Notes: a model not told the origin generated them from the letters alone. A stretch of 64,000 nt of DNA from Tepidiforma sp. (GCF_026003995.1 NZ_BPIG01000002.1:806001-870000); one strand, 5' to 3'. Shown: positions 35,234-53,387, numbered from the stretch's first letter. Program-made: numbers and translations.

Positions 35234-36970
35234 TTGTCAGCAGATACCGCCCAGCCCACCACTCCCCCCGAAGCCGAAATGGATATGGGGGCCCTCCTCG
35301 ACCTCGAAGCCGCCCAGTCCGGCGGCGGCCAGCTTCGCCGCGGCGAAATCATCGAGGGCATGGTGATGGGCGCCTCCCCCGATGGCCTCATCGTCGATGT
35401 CGGCACCAAGATGGAGGCCGTCATCCCCCACAACGAAATGCTCTCCCTCGGCGTCGACGGCGCCAGCCGCCTCAAGGCCGGCGATACCGTCCGCGTCATG
35501 GTCCTCCAGCCCTCAACCGCCGAAGGCCACGCCATCGTCTCCCTCGACCGCGCCCGCGGCGAGGAGGGCTGGGAAACCCTCCAGAAGCGGTTCGAATCCG
35601 GCGAAATCTTCGAAGCCCAGGTCACCGGTCACAACCGCGGCGGCCTCCTCGTCAACGTCGACGGCGTCAACGCCTTCGTTCCGCTCTCCCAGGTCGAATC
35701 CGTCCGCCGCGATGACCCCGACGCCGCAAACCAGCTCGCCGGCCTGGTTGGCCAGGTCATCAAGCTCAAGGTCGTCGAGCTCAACCGGAAGCGGAACCGC
35801 GTCATCCTCTCCGAGCGCGCCGCTATGGCCGAAATCCGCAAGGAGCAGAAGGACCGCGTCCTCGAGGAGCTCCAGGAGGGCCAGATCCGCACCGGCCGCG
35901 TCTCCTCCATCACCGACTTCGGCGTCTTCATCGACCTCGGCGGCGCCGACGGCCTCGCCCACATGACCGAACTCACCTGGGAGCGCGGCAAGAAGGCGAA
36001 GGACCTCTTCCAGGTCGGCGACGAAGTCCAGGCCTACATCCTGAAAGTCGACCGCGAGAACAAAAAGATCTCGCTCTCGCTCAAGCGCGCCCAGCCCGAG
36101 CGCTGGGACACCACCGTCGACCGCTTCGTTATCGGCCAGATCCTCATCGGCCGCGTCACGAAGCTGATGCCGTTCGGGGCCTTTGTCCGCCTTGAAGGCC
36201 CGGTCGAAGGCCTCATCCACATCTCCGAGCTCTCCAACCGGCGCATCAGCACCCGAAGGAAGTCGTCAAGGAAGGCGACGTTGTGCCGGTCAAGCTGGTC
36301 CGCATCGAAAAGGACCGCCACCGCCTCGGCCTCAGCCTCCGACAGGCCCGCAGCGACGCCGAAGCCATGGGCTTCGTCTTCGACGCCAACGGTTCCGTCA
36401 TCGATTACCCGGACGACGTGCGCGAGCAGTTCGGCCTGCCCGCCGCGCGATACCACCGCCCAGCCGGCCCGCCGCGAGCCGCGCACCGCGCAGGAGGCCA
36501 TCGAACAGGCCGTCGCCCGCGACCCCGAGCCGATGTCGGCCTTCGCCGCAGCCTTTGCGCAGGCCCTCGAAAACGCCGAAGCCGGCAACGGCATCGCCGA
36601 GACGGTCGCCCAGGTCGCCGGCCTCGCCCCGAAGGACCAGGCGCCTGCTCCTGCCGAGGCTCCGGCTGCTGAGCCGCCTGCCCCGGCCGAAGCCGCCGAG
36701 TCCCCGGCCGAAGCGGCGCCCGCTGCTGAGCCGGTGGCCGAAGCCGCGCCTCCCGCCGAGGCCCCGGCAGCCGCCGAAGAGACGGCCCAGGCGGCGCCCG
36801 CTGCCGAGGCCCGGGCCGCCGCAGACTCCGGGATCGGCGACGCCGAAACTCGGGTTTCCACCGGGGAGACGGCCCCCGATCAAATGCCGCACAATAATGG
36901 TGAGGGGTCGGAAACGGCCCCCGCCGAAGCACCAGCCGCAACAGAGGAGGAAACTGCTGACGGCTCCTAG
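35234..36970 (+). CDS. rpsA: Ribosomal protein S1 (frameshifts at about 36250 and 36447)
   Basis: Starts at TTG with GGAG upstream. Four S1 RNA-binding domains: about residues 36-105, 123-190, 212-285 and 300-370, the third with FGVFIDLGGADGLAHMTEL and the fourth with FGAFVRLEGPVEGLIHISEL. In the fourth domain one C is missing near 36250 (ISELSNRRIS should continue HPKEVVKEGDVV) and one base is extra near 36447, after which the original frame returns; the restored length is 578. The C-terminal 130 residues are Ala/Pro/Glu-rich low complexity. The four-domain form is typical outside Proteobacteria. Confidence 0.92.
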   Translation: MSADTAQPTTPPEAEMDMGALLDLEAAQSGGGQLRRGEIIEGMVMGASPDGLIVDVGTKMEAVIPHNEMLSLGVDGASRLKAGDTVRVMVLQPSTAEGHAIVSLDRARGEEGWETLQKRFESGEIFEAQVTGHNRGGLLVNVDGVNAFVPLSQVESVRRDDPDAANQLAGLVGQVIKLKVVELNRKRNRVILSERAAMAEIRKEQKDRVLEELQEGQIRTGRVSSITDFGVFIDLGGADGLAHMTELTWERGKKAKDLFQVGDEVQAYILKVDRENKKISLSLKRAQPERWDTTVDRFVIGQILIGRVTKLMPFGAFVRLEGPVEGLIHISELSNRRISTRRKSSRKATLCRSSWSASKRTATASASASDRPAATPKPWASSSTPTVPSSITRTTCASSSACPPRDTTAQPARREPRTAQEAIEQAVARDPEPMSAFAAAFAQALENAEAGNGIAETVAQVAGLAPKDQAPAPAEAPAAEPPAPAEAAESPAEAAPAAEPVAEAAPPAEAPAAAEETAQAAPAAEARAAADSGIGDAETRVSTGETAPDQMPHNNGEGSETAPAEAPAATEEETADGS

Positions 36971-37008
36971 ACGTTCTTTGGGCGCACCCAGGGGAAGGGA
37001 GTACACCT

Positions 37009-39486
37009 ATGGCCGATCGGTTTGACAAATTCACAGAACGGGCGCGGCGCGTCCTGACGCTCGCCCAGGAAGAAGCCCACCGCTTCAACCACAACTACAT
37101 CGGCACCGAACACATCCTCCTGGGACTCGTCCGCGAAGGCGACGGCGTCGCAGCTAAAGTCCTCGCCAACCTCGGCGTCGAGCTCAACAAGGTCCGCTCG
37201 GCCGTCGAATTCATCATCGGCCGCGGCGACCGCACCGTCCTCGGCGAAATCGGGCTCACCCCGCGCGCCAAGAAGGTCATCGAGCTCGCCGTCGATGAGG
37301 CGCGCCGCCTCAACCACAGCTACATCGGCACCGAGCACCTGCTCCTCGGCCTCGTCCGCGAGGGCGAAGGCATCGCCGCCGGCGTCCTCGAAAGCCTCGG
37401 CGTCAACCTCGAGCGCGTGCGCGCCGAAACGACCCGCATCCTCAGCCAGAGCGCGCCCCAGGCCGCGACCTCCGGCGCAGGTGCCCGCCAGGCGAGCCGC
37501 ACTCCCACCGTCGACCAGCTCGGCATCGACCTGACCGCCGCCGCCCGCAACGGTCAGCTCGACCCTGTCATCGGCCGCTCCAACGAACTCGAGCGCGTCG
37601 TCCAGATCCTCTCCCGCCGGACCAAGAACAACCCGGTGCTCATCGGCGAGCCGGGCGTCGGCAAGACCGCCATCGCCGAGCTGCTCGCCCAGCGGATCGT
37701 CTCCGGCGATGTCCCCGAGACGCTCCAGAACAAGCGCCTCCTCACCCTCGATATCGGCTCTCTCGTCGCCGGCACCAAGTACCGCGGCGAATTCGAAGAG
37801 CGCCTCAAGAAGGTCATCGAGGAGATCAAGGCCGCCGGCAACTGCATCCTCTTCATTGATGAGCTCCACATGCTCGTCGGGGCCGGCGCCGCCGAAGGCG
37901 CCGTCGATGCCGCCAACATCCTCAAGCCGTCACTCGCACGCGGCGAGCTCCAGTGCATCGGCGCCACCACCCTTGACGAGTACCGGAAGCACATCGAGCG
38001 CGACGCCGCCCTCGAGCGCCGCTTCCAGCCGGTCATGGTCGAAGAGCCGACCGTCGAAGAAGCTATCGAAATTCTCAAGGGCATCCGCCCGCGCTACGAA
38101 GAGCACCACAAGCTCAAGATCAGCGACGCTGCCCTCGTGGCCGCCGCCGAGCTCTCGGCCCGCTACGTCAGCGACCGCTACCTGCCCGATAAGGCGATCG
38201 ACCTCATCGATGAGGCCGCCAGCCGCGTCCGCATCCGCCGCGCGGCCACCCCGCCTTCCCTTAAGGAAGCGATGAAGGGCCTCGAAAGCCTCCGCCGCGA
38301 AAAGGAACAGGCGATCGCCGCCCAGCAGTACGAATACGCCGCTGAGCTCCGCGACCGCGAGGTCAAGCTCCAGGACAAAATCCGCGAGATGGGCGAGTGG
38401 GAGGAGGGCGAGGCCGGTATCGCGACCCCCGTCGTCACCGAAGAGGACGTCGCCGAGGTCGTCTCGATGTGGACCGGCATCCCCGTCGCCCGCATCGCCA
38501 GCGAAGAAAGCGCACGCCTCCTCCGCATGGAGGAAGCCCTCCGCAGCCGCGTCATCGGCCAGGACGAAGCGATCGAAACCATCGCCCGCGCCGTCCGCCG
38601 GGCCCGCGCCGGCCTCAAGGACCCGCGCCGCCCAATCGGCGTCTTCCTCTTCTGCGGGCCCACTGGCGTCGGCAAGACGGAGCTCGCCCGCGCCCTCGCC
38701 GAGTTCATGTTCGGCTCGCAGGACAACATGATTAAGCTCGACATGAGCGAGTTCAGCGAGAAGCACACCGTCTCGCGGCTCGTCGGCGCGCCCCCCGGCT
38801 ACGTCGGCTACGACGACGGCGGCCAGCTCACGGACACCGTCCGCCGCAAGAGCTACTGCCTCGTCCTCCTCGACGAAATCGAAAAGGCGCACCCCGAAGT
38901 CTTCAACCTGCTCCTCCAGATCTTCGATGAGGGCCGCCTCTCCGATGCCAAGGGCCGGAAGGTCGACTTCCGCAACACCATCATCATCATGACCTCCAAC
39001 GTCGGGTCCGACCTCATCAAGAAAGACAGCGCCCTTGGCTTCGCCACCACGACCGACGAGGTCAAGACCCACGAAGAGCGCTACCAGCGCATGAAGGAGA
39101 AGGTCCTCACCGAGCTGAAGAACGTCTTCAAGCCCGAGTTCCTGAACCGCATCGACAGCACGGTCGTCTTCCGCTCCCTCACCAAGGAAGACATCCGGAA
39201 GATCGTCGACAACGAACTCAAGAAGGTCGAGAAGACGCTCAATCAGAAGGGTGTCCGCCTCGAAGTCACCGAGGCCGGCAAGGACTGGCTCGGCGAGAAG
39301 GGCTACGACGAAGTGTTCGGCGCTCGCCCGCTCCGCCGCGTCATCCAGGACAACATCGAAGACCGCCTCAGCGAGATGCTCCTCGCTGGCGACTTCGGTA
39401 CCGGCGACAGGGTCAAGGTCGACCGCAACCCCGATGCGGACGAACTCACCATCGAAACCGTCCGCGAACCCCAGCCCGTCGGCTAA
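37009..39486 (+). CDS. clpC: ATP-dependent Clp protease ATPase subunit ClpC
   Basis: Hsp100 unfoldase that feeds substrates to ClpP. 825 residues, intact. Two N-terminal Clp repeats (both with [12 protein letters not shown]), AAA domain 1 with Walker [13 protein letters not shown] and Walker [11 protein letters not shown], a UVR-type coiled middle segment ([17 protein letters not shown]), AAA domain 2 with [16 protein letters not shown] and [14 protein letters not shown], and the C-terminal small domain ending PQPVG. It starts 38 bases after rpsA. No ctsR, mcsA or mcsB is adjacent. Its last 719 bases are repeated at 41919-42631. Confidence 0.97.
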   Translation: MADRFDKFTERARRVLTLAQEEAHRFNHNYIGTEHILLGLVREGDGVAAKVLANLGVELNKVRSAVEFIIGRGDRTVLGEIGLTPRAKKVIELAVDEARRLNHSYIGTEHLLLGLVREGEGIAAGVLESLGVNLERVRAETTRILSQSAPQAATSGAGARQASRTPTVDQLGIDLTAAARNGQLDPVIGRSNELERVVQILSRRTKNNPVLIGEPGVGKTAIAELLAQRIVSGDVPETLQNKRLLTLDIGSLVAGTKYRGEFEERLKKVIEEIKAAGNCILFIDELHMLVGAGAAEGAVDAANILKPSLARGELQCIGATTLDEYRKHIERDAALERRFQPVMVEEPTVEEAIEILKGIRPRYEEHHKLKISDAALVAAAELSARYVSDRYLPDKAIDLIDEAASRVRIRRAATPPSLKEAMKGLESLRREKEQAIAAQQYEYAAELRDREVKLQDKIREMGEWEEGEAGIATPVVTEEDVAEVVSMWTGIPVARIASEESARLLRMEEALRSRVIGQDEAIETIARAVRRARAGLKDPRRPIGVFLFCGPTGVGKTELARALAEFMFGSQDNMIKLDMSEFSEKHTVSRLVGAPPGYVGYDDGGQLTDTVRRKSYCLVLLDEIEKAHPEVFNLLLQIFDEGRLSDAKGRKVDFRNTIIIMTSNVGSDLIKKDSALGFATTTDEVKTHEERYQRMKEKVLTELKNVFKPEFLNRIDSTVVFRSLTKEDIRKIVDNELKKVEKTLNQKGVRLEVTEAGKDWLGEKGYDEVFGARPLRRVIQDNIEDRLSEMLLAGDFGTGDRVKVDRNPDADELTIETVREPQPVG
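38768..39486 (+). repeat. Direct repeat copy A (3' end of clpC)
   Basis: Matches 41919-42631 at well over 90 % identity by eye until the last about 30 codons; the first 60 bases are identical. The two copies bracket the lower-GC cassette. Confidence 0.9.
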
Positions 39487-39511
39487 CCCCCGGCGGTCAA
39501 CACACCCAACA

Positions 39512-39539
39512 CGAGGGGCCGGTGCAAACCGGCCCCTCG
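39512..39539 (+). terminator. Terminator after clpC
   Basis: 11-bp stem CGAGGGGCCGG / CCGGCCCCTCG, loop TGCAAA, then a T-rich stretch (CTCGTATGTCTGTTT). Confidence 0.7.
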
Positions 39540-39577
39540 CTCGTATGTCTGTTTCTCCGCCACGTAAAGGAAGCCCC

Positions 39578-39606
39578 TTGACAGTTAGTCTTCAATGAGC
39601 CAGACT
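39578..39606 (+). promoter_or_regulatory. Consensus-like promoter of the exported-protein cassette
   Basis: TTGACA (39578-39583), 17-base spacer, CAGACT (39601-39606); 31 bases upstream of the first cassette ATG. The only perfect -35 hexamer I found. Confidence 0.65.
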
Positions 39607-39637
39607 GCCGCGAATTTCATCCTGATGAAGTGGCGTT

Positions 39638-40327
39638 ATGCGGGTAACATCATTGCTTGCTGTCGTGACATTGGCGATCGCGTTCTCAGTCATGCTTACC
39701 GCGCTGGCTGCGGCGGACGGCCCCCGCGGCTGGTCTGACGAGGTGCCGGGCCCGGAGCGCGGGCCGTCGGGACAGACCGGACAACTGACCTGGCTAGAGA
39801 ATCCGGCGAGGCCGTACGCGGGAGGGGCAGAACAGGTCGGGCCGTATCGGCTGCTGCCTCCGGGCACTCTCTACATTGAGCGGACCTATCCTGGTGACAC
39901 CGGCGCGCGAGACTTTGCGGAGACTTCGTCGCCGGACGTCCTTCGTCGCTCTGCGCTCTATTTCGAGCCGCTCCCAGGGTTTTCCGTTTCAAGCGAGCGA
40001 GGAACCGTCCGCGACGGGCAGGTCATCGGGATTGATTCCTACTGGAAAAATGATGCCGGTGATGCGCTCATCGTCTCTTCCGCTGCCGTCCCAGACTGGA
40101 TGTTGCCGCTCGATGTCTACCTCTATCCCACGGACAGCCCCCTGGAAGTTTTCACCACCACCATCGCTGGCCGACCGGCTATCGTTGAACAACCCTCGGC
40201 TGGCCCTGCCCCCAACGTTGGTTACGTTCGCGTATGGCTGGAAGGCCAGGAGATCGTTCTGCGGTCGCCTTCCATGGGTCAAGACAGGCTCATTGACCTG
40301 GCTGCCAGGCTTGTCGGAGGTGAGTAG
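39638..40327 (+). CDS. Exported hypothetical protein (cassette gene 1)
   Basis: 229 residues. Signal peptide residues 1-26 (MRVTSLLAVVTLAIAFSVMLTALAAA). The mature part has no family that I recognise; it contains a Trp-rich start (GWSDEVPGPE) and a conserved-looking region RVWLEGQEIVLRSPSMGQDRLIDLAARL at the end, reminiscent of predicted lipoproteins with a small beta sandwich. Base composition is visibly lower in GC (about 60 %) and codon endings in A/T are more frequent than in the neighbours. First of three genes with minimal spacing. Confidence 0.7.
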   Translation: MRVTSLLAVVTLAIAFSVMLTALAAADGPRGWSDEVPGPERGPSGQTGQLTWLENPARPYAGGAEQVGPYRLLPPGTLYIERTYPGDTGARDFAETSSPDVLRRSALYFEPLPGFSVSSERGTVRDGQVIGIDSYWKNDAGDALIVSSAAVPDWMLPLDVYLYPTDSPLEVFTTTIAGRPAIVEQPSAGPAPNVGYVRVWLEGQEIVLRSPSMGQDRLIDLAARLVGGE

Positions 40328-40328
40328 C

Positions 40329-41018
40329 ATGCCCACCAGTCTTTATCCCCGGCTGGCAACGGGCATTGCCCTCATGCTGCTGGCCGTGGCATCGGCGGTC
40401 GCGCTCCCCAGCCCTGCTAACGCGGCAAGCGGAGACATTCGTGTGATCGTGGGAATGGCCACAACCGAGGCCACCCTCACGTACCATCCGCACGCTTGCG
40501 GAACCGCGTATTGGCACTGTGATGAAGGAAATCACCCGAACAATACCGCGTTAGACCTGACGAACACCACCGGCGCAACCGGGGGCGCAGCAGTCTACTT
40601 CCAGTCCTACACCCGGTCAGGCTACGCCTATGGCGTCATTACCAATCACCAATACGGGACCAGTGCCTGTCCCGGGGCGGACGTGGCGCTGTGGGTCCCG
40701 TATCCCGATTCCTCTGTCGGGACTTGGATTGGCTACGTGAATTTCGTTCAGGTCAATGTTAGCCAAACTTTCGGCACTGGCTTCTACGTAAGCGGCGGAG
40801 GTTGGACTATCCAACCAATCGGTTCAGTCGTGTCGGGCCCGGGAACCGGCAATTGCAACTCCACTGGAAGCCATTTGCACCAGAGCGGCACGCACAATGC
40901 GCCCTTCTTGTGGACCAACTGGGCGGTTGATGCCGACGATGATCCCTCGGTTCCGGGCGTGCAGATAAACCCGACGGGTGACTCGTCCCAAAACTGGTTG
41001 CACTGGATCACCTACTGA
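40329..41018 (+). CDS. Exported M23/LytM-like peptidase (cassette gene 2)
   Basis: 229 residues; start one base after the preceding stop, with GGAGGTGAG as ribosome site. Signal peptide to about residue 34 (PANAAS). Zinc ligands of the M23 fold are recognisable: H-x5-D in NHPNNTALDLT, and the G-x-HLH motif as TGSHLHQSG near residue 185. The order His...Asp...His-Leu-His is that of LytM-type peptidases, although spacing and the surrounding sequence are divergent. Four Cys residues could form disulfides. Lower-GC composition, as in gene 1. Could cut peptidoglycan or bind it; catalytic activity is not assured. Confidence 0.62.
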   Translation: MPTSLYPRLATGIALMLLAVASAVALPSPANAASGDIRVIVGMATTEATLTYHPHACGTAYWHCDEGNHPNNTALDLTNTTGATGGAAVYFQSYTRSGYAYGVITNHQYGTSACPGADVALWVPYPDSSVGTWIGYVNFVQVNVSQTFGTGFYVSGGGWTIQPIGSVVSGPGTGNCNSTGSHLHQSGTHNAPFLWTNWAVDADDDPSVPGVQINPTGDSSQNWLHWITY

Positions 41019-41446
41019 TGGCTCATGCCCGCATTCTCGTCCTGATCGCCATCCTGACCGTCGCCGTTCCGGTCCTCGCCGCCTGCGGCGGTGGTGGGAG
41101 CCGCGACACCGCGCCAGCACCGCCGTCCGAAACCACTGCCAGCGTCACCCCCGCCGCGTCGCCTTCCTCGAACGGCAGCACCACCACGCTCCCGCCCGGC
41201 GTGCAGAGCGGAATCGAAGCCTTCGTTCATGACCAGGGCGGCGTCTACATCGGCGAATGCCCCGGGGAATGGAAGCCGCGCGGCGACACCCCTGAGTGGT
41301 GCCACACCCGCGAGTCGGACCAGGGCCAGCGCTTCGAGGTGAACGTCGGCGTGGCCGGGAGCGACTACATCTTCCACCTCGTGTTCGAGAAGGACACGTC
41401 CGGAAACTGGCAGCTCATCTCGTCGGAGCAGGCCGGGAACACCTAG
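41018..41446 (+). CDS. Lipoprotein of unknown function (cassette gene 3)
   Basis: 142 residues; its ATG overlaps the stop of gene 2 by one base (TGATG). Signal peptide ends in the lipobox VLAAC at residue 23, followed by a Ser/Thr/Pro linker to about residue 60. The globular end (FVHDQGGVYIGECPGEW, CHTRESDQGQRFEVNVGV, YIFHLVFEK) holds two cysteines. Family unknown. GC is higher than in genes 1 and 2. Exposed on the outside of the membrane together with the other two products. Confidence 0.7.
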   Translation: MAHARILVLIAILTVAVPVLAACGGGGSRDTAPAPPSETTASVTPAASPSSNGSTTTLPPGVQSGIEAFVHDQGGVYIGECPGEWKPRGDTPEWCHTRESDQGQRFEVNVGVAGSDYIFHLVFEKDTSGNWQLISSEQAGNT

Positions 41447-41561
41447 GCCAGCCAGTGCTGCTCGTCGCCTACATCCTCGTTCCCCGCGCTCTTCATGCGC
41501 TGGAACCGCGACATGCGCTCGGCGCGTCGCCTGTTGCAACCCTCTAGCTGGAATGCCAACA

Positions 41562-41838
41562 ATGGCTCACCAACATGAAAGAAGGTCGCATGCCCTGCTC
41601 GTCCCCGAAAACTCCCTTATCACCCCGGGTCCCGAGTCCGTCCGCGAACTCGCCATCCGCATGGCGCGCCTGACCATCAAGGCGATGTAGCCCGACGACG
41701 AGATGCGCTCGGCCCTGCGCTCCGCCTACGCCTGCAACGCCGACTCCCTCACCGCCGCCGGCCACGTCGTCGCCCTTGAGTTCGCGACGATCGCCGCAGC
41801 CAACACCTACTGGCGCTACCGCGAAGCCGCGCCTACTC
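41562..41838 (+). pseudogene. Small unknown reading frame split by an in-frame TAG
   Basis: ATG at 41562 opens a 42-codon frame (MAHQHERRSHALL...RMARLTIKAM) ending in TAG at 41688-41690. The same frame continues with PDDEMRSALRSAYACNAD and VVALEFATIAAANTYWRY, which looks equally protein-like. Either the gene is broken by a nonsense change or these are two fragments. No family recognised. It lies in the 470-base stretch between the cassette and the clpC fragment, which otherwise holds no clear gene. Confidence 0.35.
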
Positions 41839-41918
41839 CCCGGTTTCCGCAGCCAACTCGGCGGCCTGTAGCAGGGTGCGGCCGGTGGGCTGGAGGTCGA
41901 GGCGGGTGCAGTGGAGAG
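41833..41918 (-). pseudogene. C-terminal remnant of an unknown gene
   Basis: Minus strand, stop at 41833-41835; the last 28 codons read ALHCTRLDLQPTGRTLL then QAAELAAETGE, a well-formed helical C-terminus. Upstream on that strand the frame runs straight into the clpC fragment at 41918, so only the tail of the gene survives at the junction. Family unknown. Confidence 0.3.
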
Positions 41919-42631
41919 CCGTCTCGCGGCTCGTCGGCGCGCCCCCCGGCTACGTCGGCTACGACGACGGCGGCCAGCTCACCGATACCGTCCGCCGCAA
42001 GAGCTACTGCCTCATCCTCCTCGACGAAATCGAGAAGGCGCACCCCGAAGTCTTCAACCTCCTGCTCCAGATCTTCGACGAGGGCCGCCTCGCCGATGCC
42101 AAGGGGCGGAAGGTCGACTTCCGCAACACCATCATCATCATGACCTCGAACGTCGGGTCCGACCTCATCAAGAAGGACAGCGCGCTCGGCTTCGCCACCA
42201 CGACCGACGAGCTCAAGACCCACGAAGAGCGCTACCAGCGCATGAAAGACAAGGTGCTCGCCGAGCTGAAGAACGTCTTCAAGCCCGAGTTCCTCAACCG
42301 CATCGACAGCACCGTCGTCTTCCGCTCGCTCACCAAGGAAGACATCCGGAAGATCGTCGACAACGAACTCAAGAAGGTCGAACGGACCCTCAACCAGAAG
42401 GGTGTCCGCATGGAAGTCACCGACGCCGGCAAGGACTGGCTCGGCGAAAAGGGCTACGACCCCGTCTTCGGCGCCCGGCCGCTCCGCCGCGTCATCCAGG
42501 ACAACATCGAAGACCGCCTCAGCGAAATGCTCCTCTCCGGGCAGTTCGCCGCCGGCGATACCATCCGCATCGACGCCGAAGACGGCCAGCTCAAGATCGA
42601 GCCGATCCGCGAGCCGCAGCCTGTCGGCTGA
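41919..42631 (+). pseudogene. Truncated second clpC: 3' third only (direct repeat copy B)
   Basis: Encodes about 237 residues equivalent to ClpC residues 588-825: [19 protein letters not shown], Walker B ([15 protein letters not shown]), the sensor region and the D2 small domain ending PQPVG. The Clp N-domain, all of AAA-1 and the Walker A of AAA-2 are absent. The last 30 codons differ from clpC (LSGQFAAGDTIRIDAEDG versus [20 protein letters not shown]), so this is a remnant of a diverged paralogue and not a recent copy. A frame starting at 41876 would add unrelated residues. Unlikely to hydrolyse ATP. Confidence 0.85.
41919..42631 (+). repeat. Direct repeat copy B
   Basis: Partner of 38768-39486; offset 3151 bases. 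Recombination between the copies would delete the three-gene cassette and leave one complete clpC. Confidence 0.85.
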
Positions 42632-42652
42632 CCCCGCTCCCGCGCAGCGCAC

Positions 42653-42686
42653 GGCGGCCCCTCACCGGAGGGGCCGCCGCCGTTTT
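42653..42686 (+). terminator. Terminator after the clpC fragment
   Basis: 10-bp stem GGCGGCCCCT / AGGGGCCGCC, six-base loop, then GCCGTTTT. Confidence 0.8.
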
Positions 42687-42808
42687 CCCCCGCGCCTCTT
42701 GACCGGCTGGCGCCGCGCGCCAATACTCCCTCACGACAACCGCTGCGATCGCCCCCGCAGAACACTCCCGCCTGTGGGTAGGGGTCCTGTTTGCTGCAGC
42801 TCCCGCCG

Positions 42809-42838
42809 TTGACGCCATCTCCCCGAGCGCACTACGAT
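42809..42838 (+). promoter_or_regulatory. Promoter for rpoBC
   Basis: TTGACG (42809-42814), 18-base spacer, TACGAT (42833-42838), about 100 bases upstream of rpoB. The rest of the 310-base gap before rpoB contains nothing else I can identify; ribosomal protein genes rplJL are not upstream. Confidence 0.6.
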
Positions 42839-42943
42839 GGTAGACGGCTCGCTATGCCCATTGCGTTCCCCTCTTCCCCCGTCCCGCGGCTCCCTGCCGC
42901 TCTGTGCCATTCGCCCCATCAGTCCTGAAGGAGTTGCCACAGG

Positions 42944-51272
<8,329 letters not shown>

Positions 51273-51307
51273 CGGCGAGCACATCGCCGTTCGCCCGCCG
51301 AGACGAA

Positions 51308-51339
51308 GGGGAGGGGCCGCGCGGCCCCTCCCCTTTTTT
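51308..51339 (+). terminator. Terminator of the rpoBC transcript
   Basis: 13-base perfect inverted repeat GGGGAGGGGCCGC / GCGGCCCCTCCCC followed by six T (51334-51339). Confidence 0.9.
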
Positions 51340-51392
51340 GCTTTTGCGACTTTTGCTGTTGCGGTGCCCGTCCCCGGAGAGCGTGCCGCCCC

Positions 51393-53304
51393 CTACACCA
51401 GCTCGAGCAGCTCGCCCTCGTACTTCCGCGCGCCCCGGCGCAGCTCCGCCAGCTTCCCCACCTTCACCACGCAGTCCGCCACGCCCTTCTCCCCGCGCAG
51501 CGCGTCGAAGTTCTGCATCCCGCAGACGTTGCAGGCCCCGTGATGGCAATCGCCCACCGTCTTCGTCGAATGCACCGCCTGCCACTGGCCGCGCAGGTAC
51601 GCCTTCGTCACGCCGCAATCGATGTGGTCCCACGGCAGCGGCTCCCGCGTGTCCCACTCCCGGTGCGCGAACCACGCCGGGTCAACCCCCGCCGCCGCGA
51701 ACGCCGCCTGCCACGTCTCGAAGCTGAAGTGCTCGCTCCAGGCGTCGAACTTCGCGCCGCGCCGCCACGCCCTCGTACACCGCCTCCGCAACGCTCCGGT
51801 CGCCACGCGAAAGCACCGCCTCGATGAAGCTGTCCCGCGGGTCGTTCCAGCTGAACTCCACGCCGGCGGCCCGGCAGCCGTCCTTCAGCAGGAAGTGCTT
51901 CGGCTCCAGCTCCTCCGCCGTATCCTGCCGTGCCCACTGGAACGGGGTATGCGGCTTCGGCACCAGGTTGCTCGTGCTCACGCGGACGCGCGCCCGCCCG
52001 CCGACGTACTTCTTCCCGATCGCCTTCACCTGCTTGCCCAGCTCCACGATCCCGCCACGTCTTCCATCGTCTCCGTCGGCAGGCCGACCATGAAGTACAT
52101 CTTGATGCCCGTCCAGCCCCGCTGGAACGCGTTTTCCGCCGCCCCGAGCAGGTCGGCGTCACTCACGAGCTTGTTGATCGCGTTCCGCAGCCGCTGCGAA
52201 CCCGCCTCCGGCGCCAGCGTCAGCGTGTGCTTCTTCCCCCTTCGCAATCGCGTTTGCCACGTCCACCGAGAACGTATCGACGCGCGTGCTCGGCAGGCTC
52301 ACCTTCAGGTTCGGGAAGCGTTCCGTGAGCGCCTGCACCATCGGCACGATCTCGCTGTGGTCCGTCGTGCTCAGCGAAAGCAGCGAAAGCTCGTCGTAGC
52401 CCGTGTTCGCCATCAGGTCCGCCGCCGCCTGCACCACCTCCGCCGGCGAACGCTCCCGCGTCGGCCGATAAATCATCCCGGCCTGGCAGAAGCGGCAGCC
52501 CTGCGTGCAGCCGCGCTGGATCTCCACCGCCGCCCGGTCGTGGATCGTCTGCAGGAACGGCACGATCGGCTGCACGAGCGGCGGCGGCAGCTGCTCCACG
52601 ATCCGCCGCCGGATGACAGCCGGCGCCTCCGGCACGAGCGGCTCCAGCCCCGCGAAGTGGCCTGCATCGTCGTACCGCGCCTCGTAGAACCGCGGGACGT
52701 AAACGCCCGGCATTCGCAGCAGGTCGCGCAGCCGCTGCTCCCGCGGCGTGCGCTCGCGCTTCCACTCCCGCACGAGGTCGGCCAGCTCCACCACCGCGTC
52801 CTCCCCCTCCCCGAGCACGAACGCGTCGATGAACAGCGCCATCGGCTCCGGGTTGAATGCCCCGCTGCCGCCCGCGATCACGATTGGGTCGTCCTCGCCG
52901 CGCTCCCGCGCCAGCACCGGGATGCCCGCGAGGTCGAGCATGTTCAGCACGTTCGTGTACGTCATCTCGTACTGGAACGTGAACCCGACGATGTCGAACT
53001 CCCGCAGCGGGTGCCGCGTCTCGAGGCTCCAGAGCGGCACGCCCTCGCGCCGCATCTCCGCTTCCATGTCGTCCCACGGCGCGAACACGCGCTCACAGGC
53101 GACGTCCTCGATGCGGTTCAGGATGTCGTACAGGATGCCGAGCCCCATGTTCGACATCCCGATGTCGTAGGCATCCGGGTACGCCAGCGCGATGCGGACC
53201 GCCGCCGCGTCCCAGTCCTTCGTTACGCTGTTCCATTCGCCCCCGGTGTACCGCGAGGGCTTCGAAACGCGCCGGAGCAGGTCGTCGATGGTCACCGTCG
53301 GCAT
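51393..53304 (-). CDS. TIGR03960-like radical SAM protein (three apparent frameshifts)
   Basis: ATG at 53304 (MPTVTIDDLLRRVSKPSRY). Indels near 52238 (+1, five G instead of four), 52052 (-1) and 51771 (+1); correction gives 636 residues. N-terminal cobalamin-type domain (VRIALAYPDAYDIGMSNMGL, HPLREFDIVGFTFQYEM), radical SAM motif RGCTQGCRFCQAG at about residue 260, then KKHTLTLAPEAGSQRLRNAIN, GIKMYFMVGLPTETMEDV and VSTSNLVPKPHTPFQW. The end carries CNVCGMQNFD. Family members are often fused or adjacent to a DUF2344 protein; none is seen here. Substrate unknown; possibly tRNA or cofactor modification. Confidence 0.88.
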
Positions 53305-53387
53305 GCCGCCACCTCCACGCAGCGGGTGAGAAACACTGCAGGCAAGCATCCATCGTAGCAGCCGCGCCCCCTCCCACCCAAGCCGGG

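Noticed and set aside
41876-42631. A functional short ClpC-like protein of 251 residues
   Set aside because: It lacks Walker A of AAA-2 and everything before it, and the first 15 codons are unrelated junction sequence.
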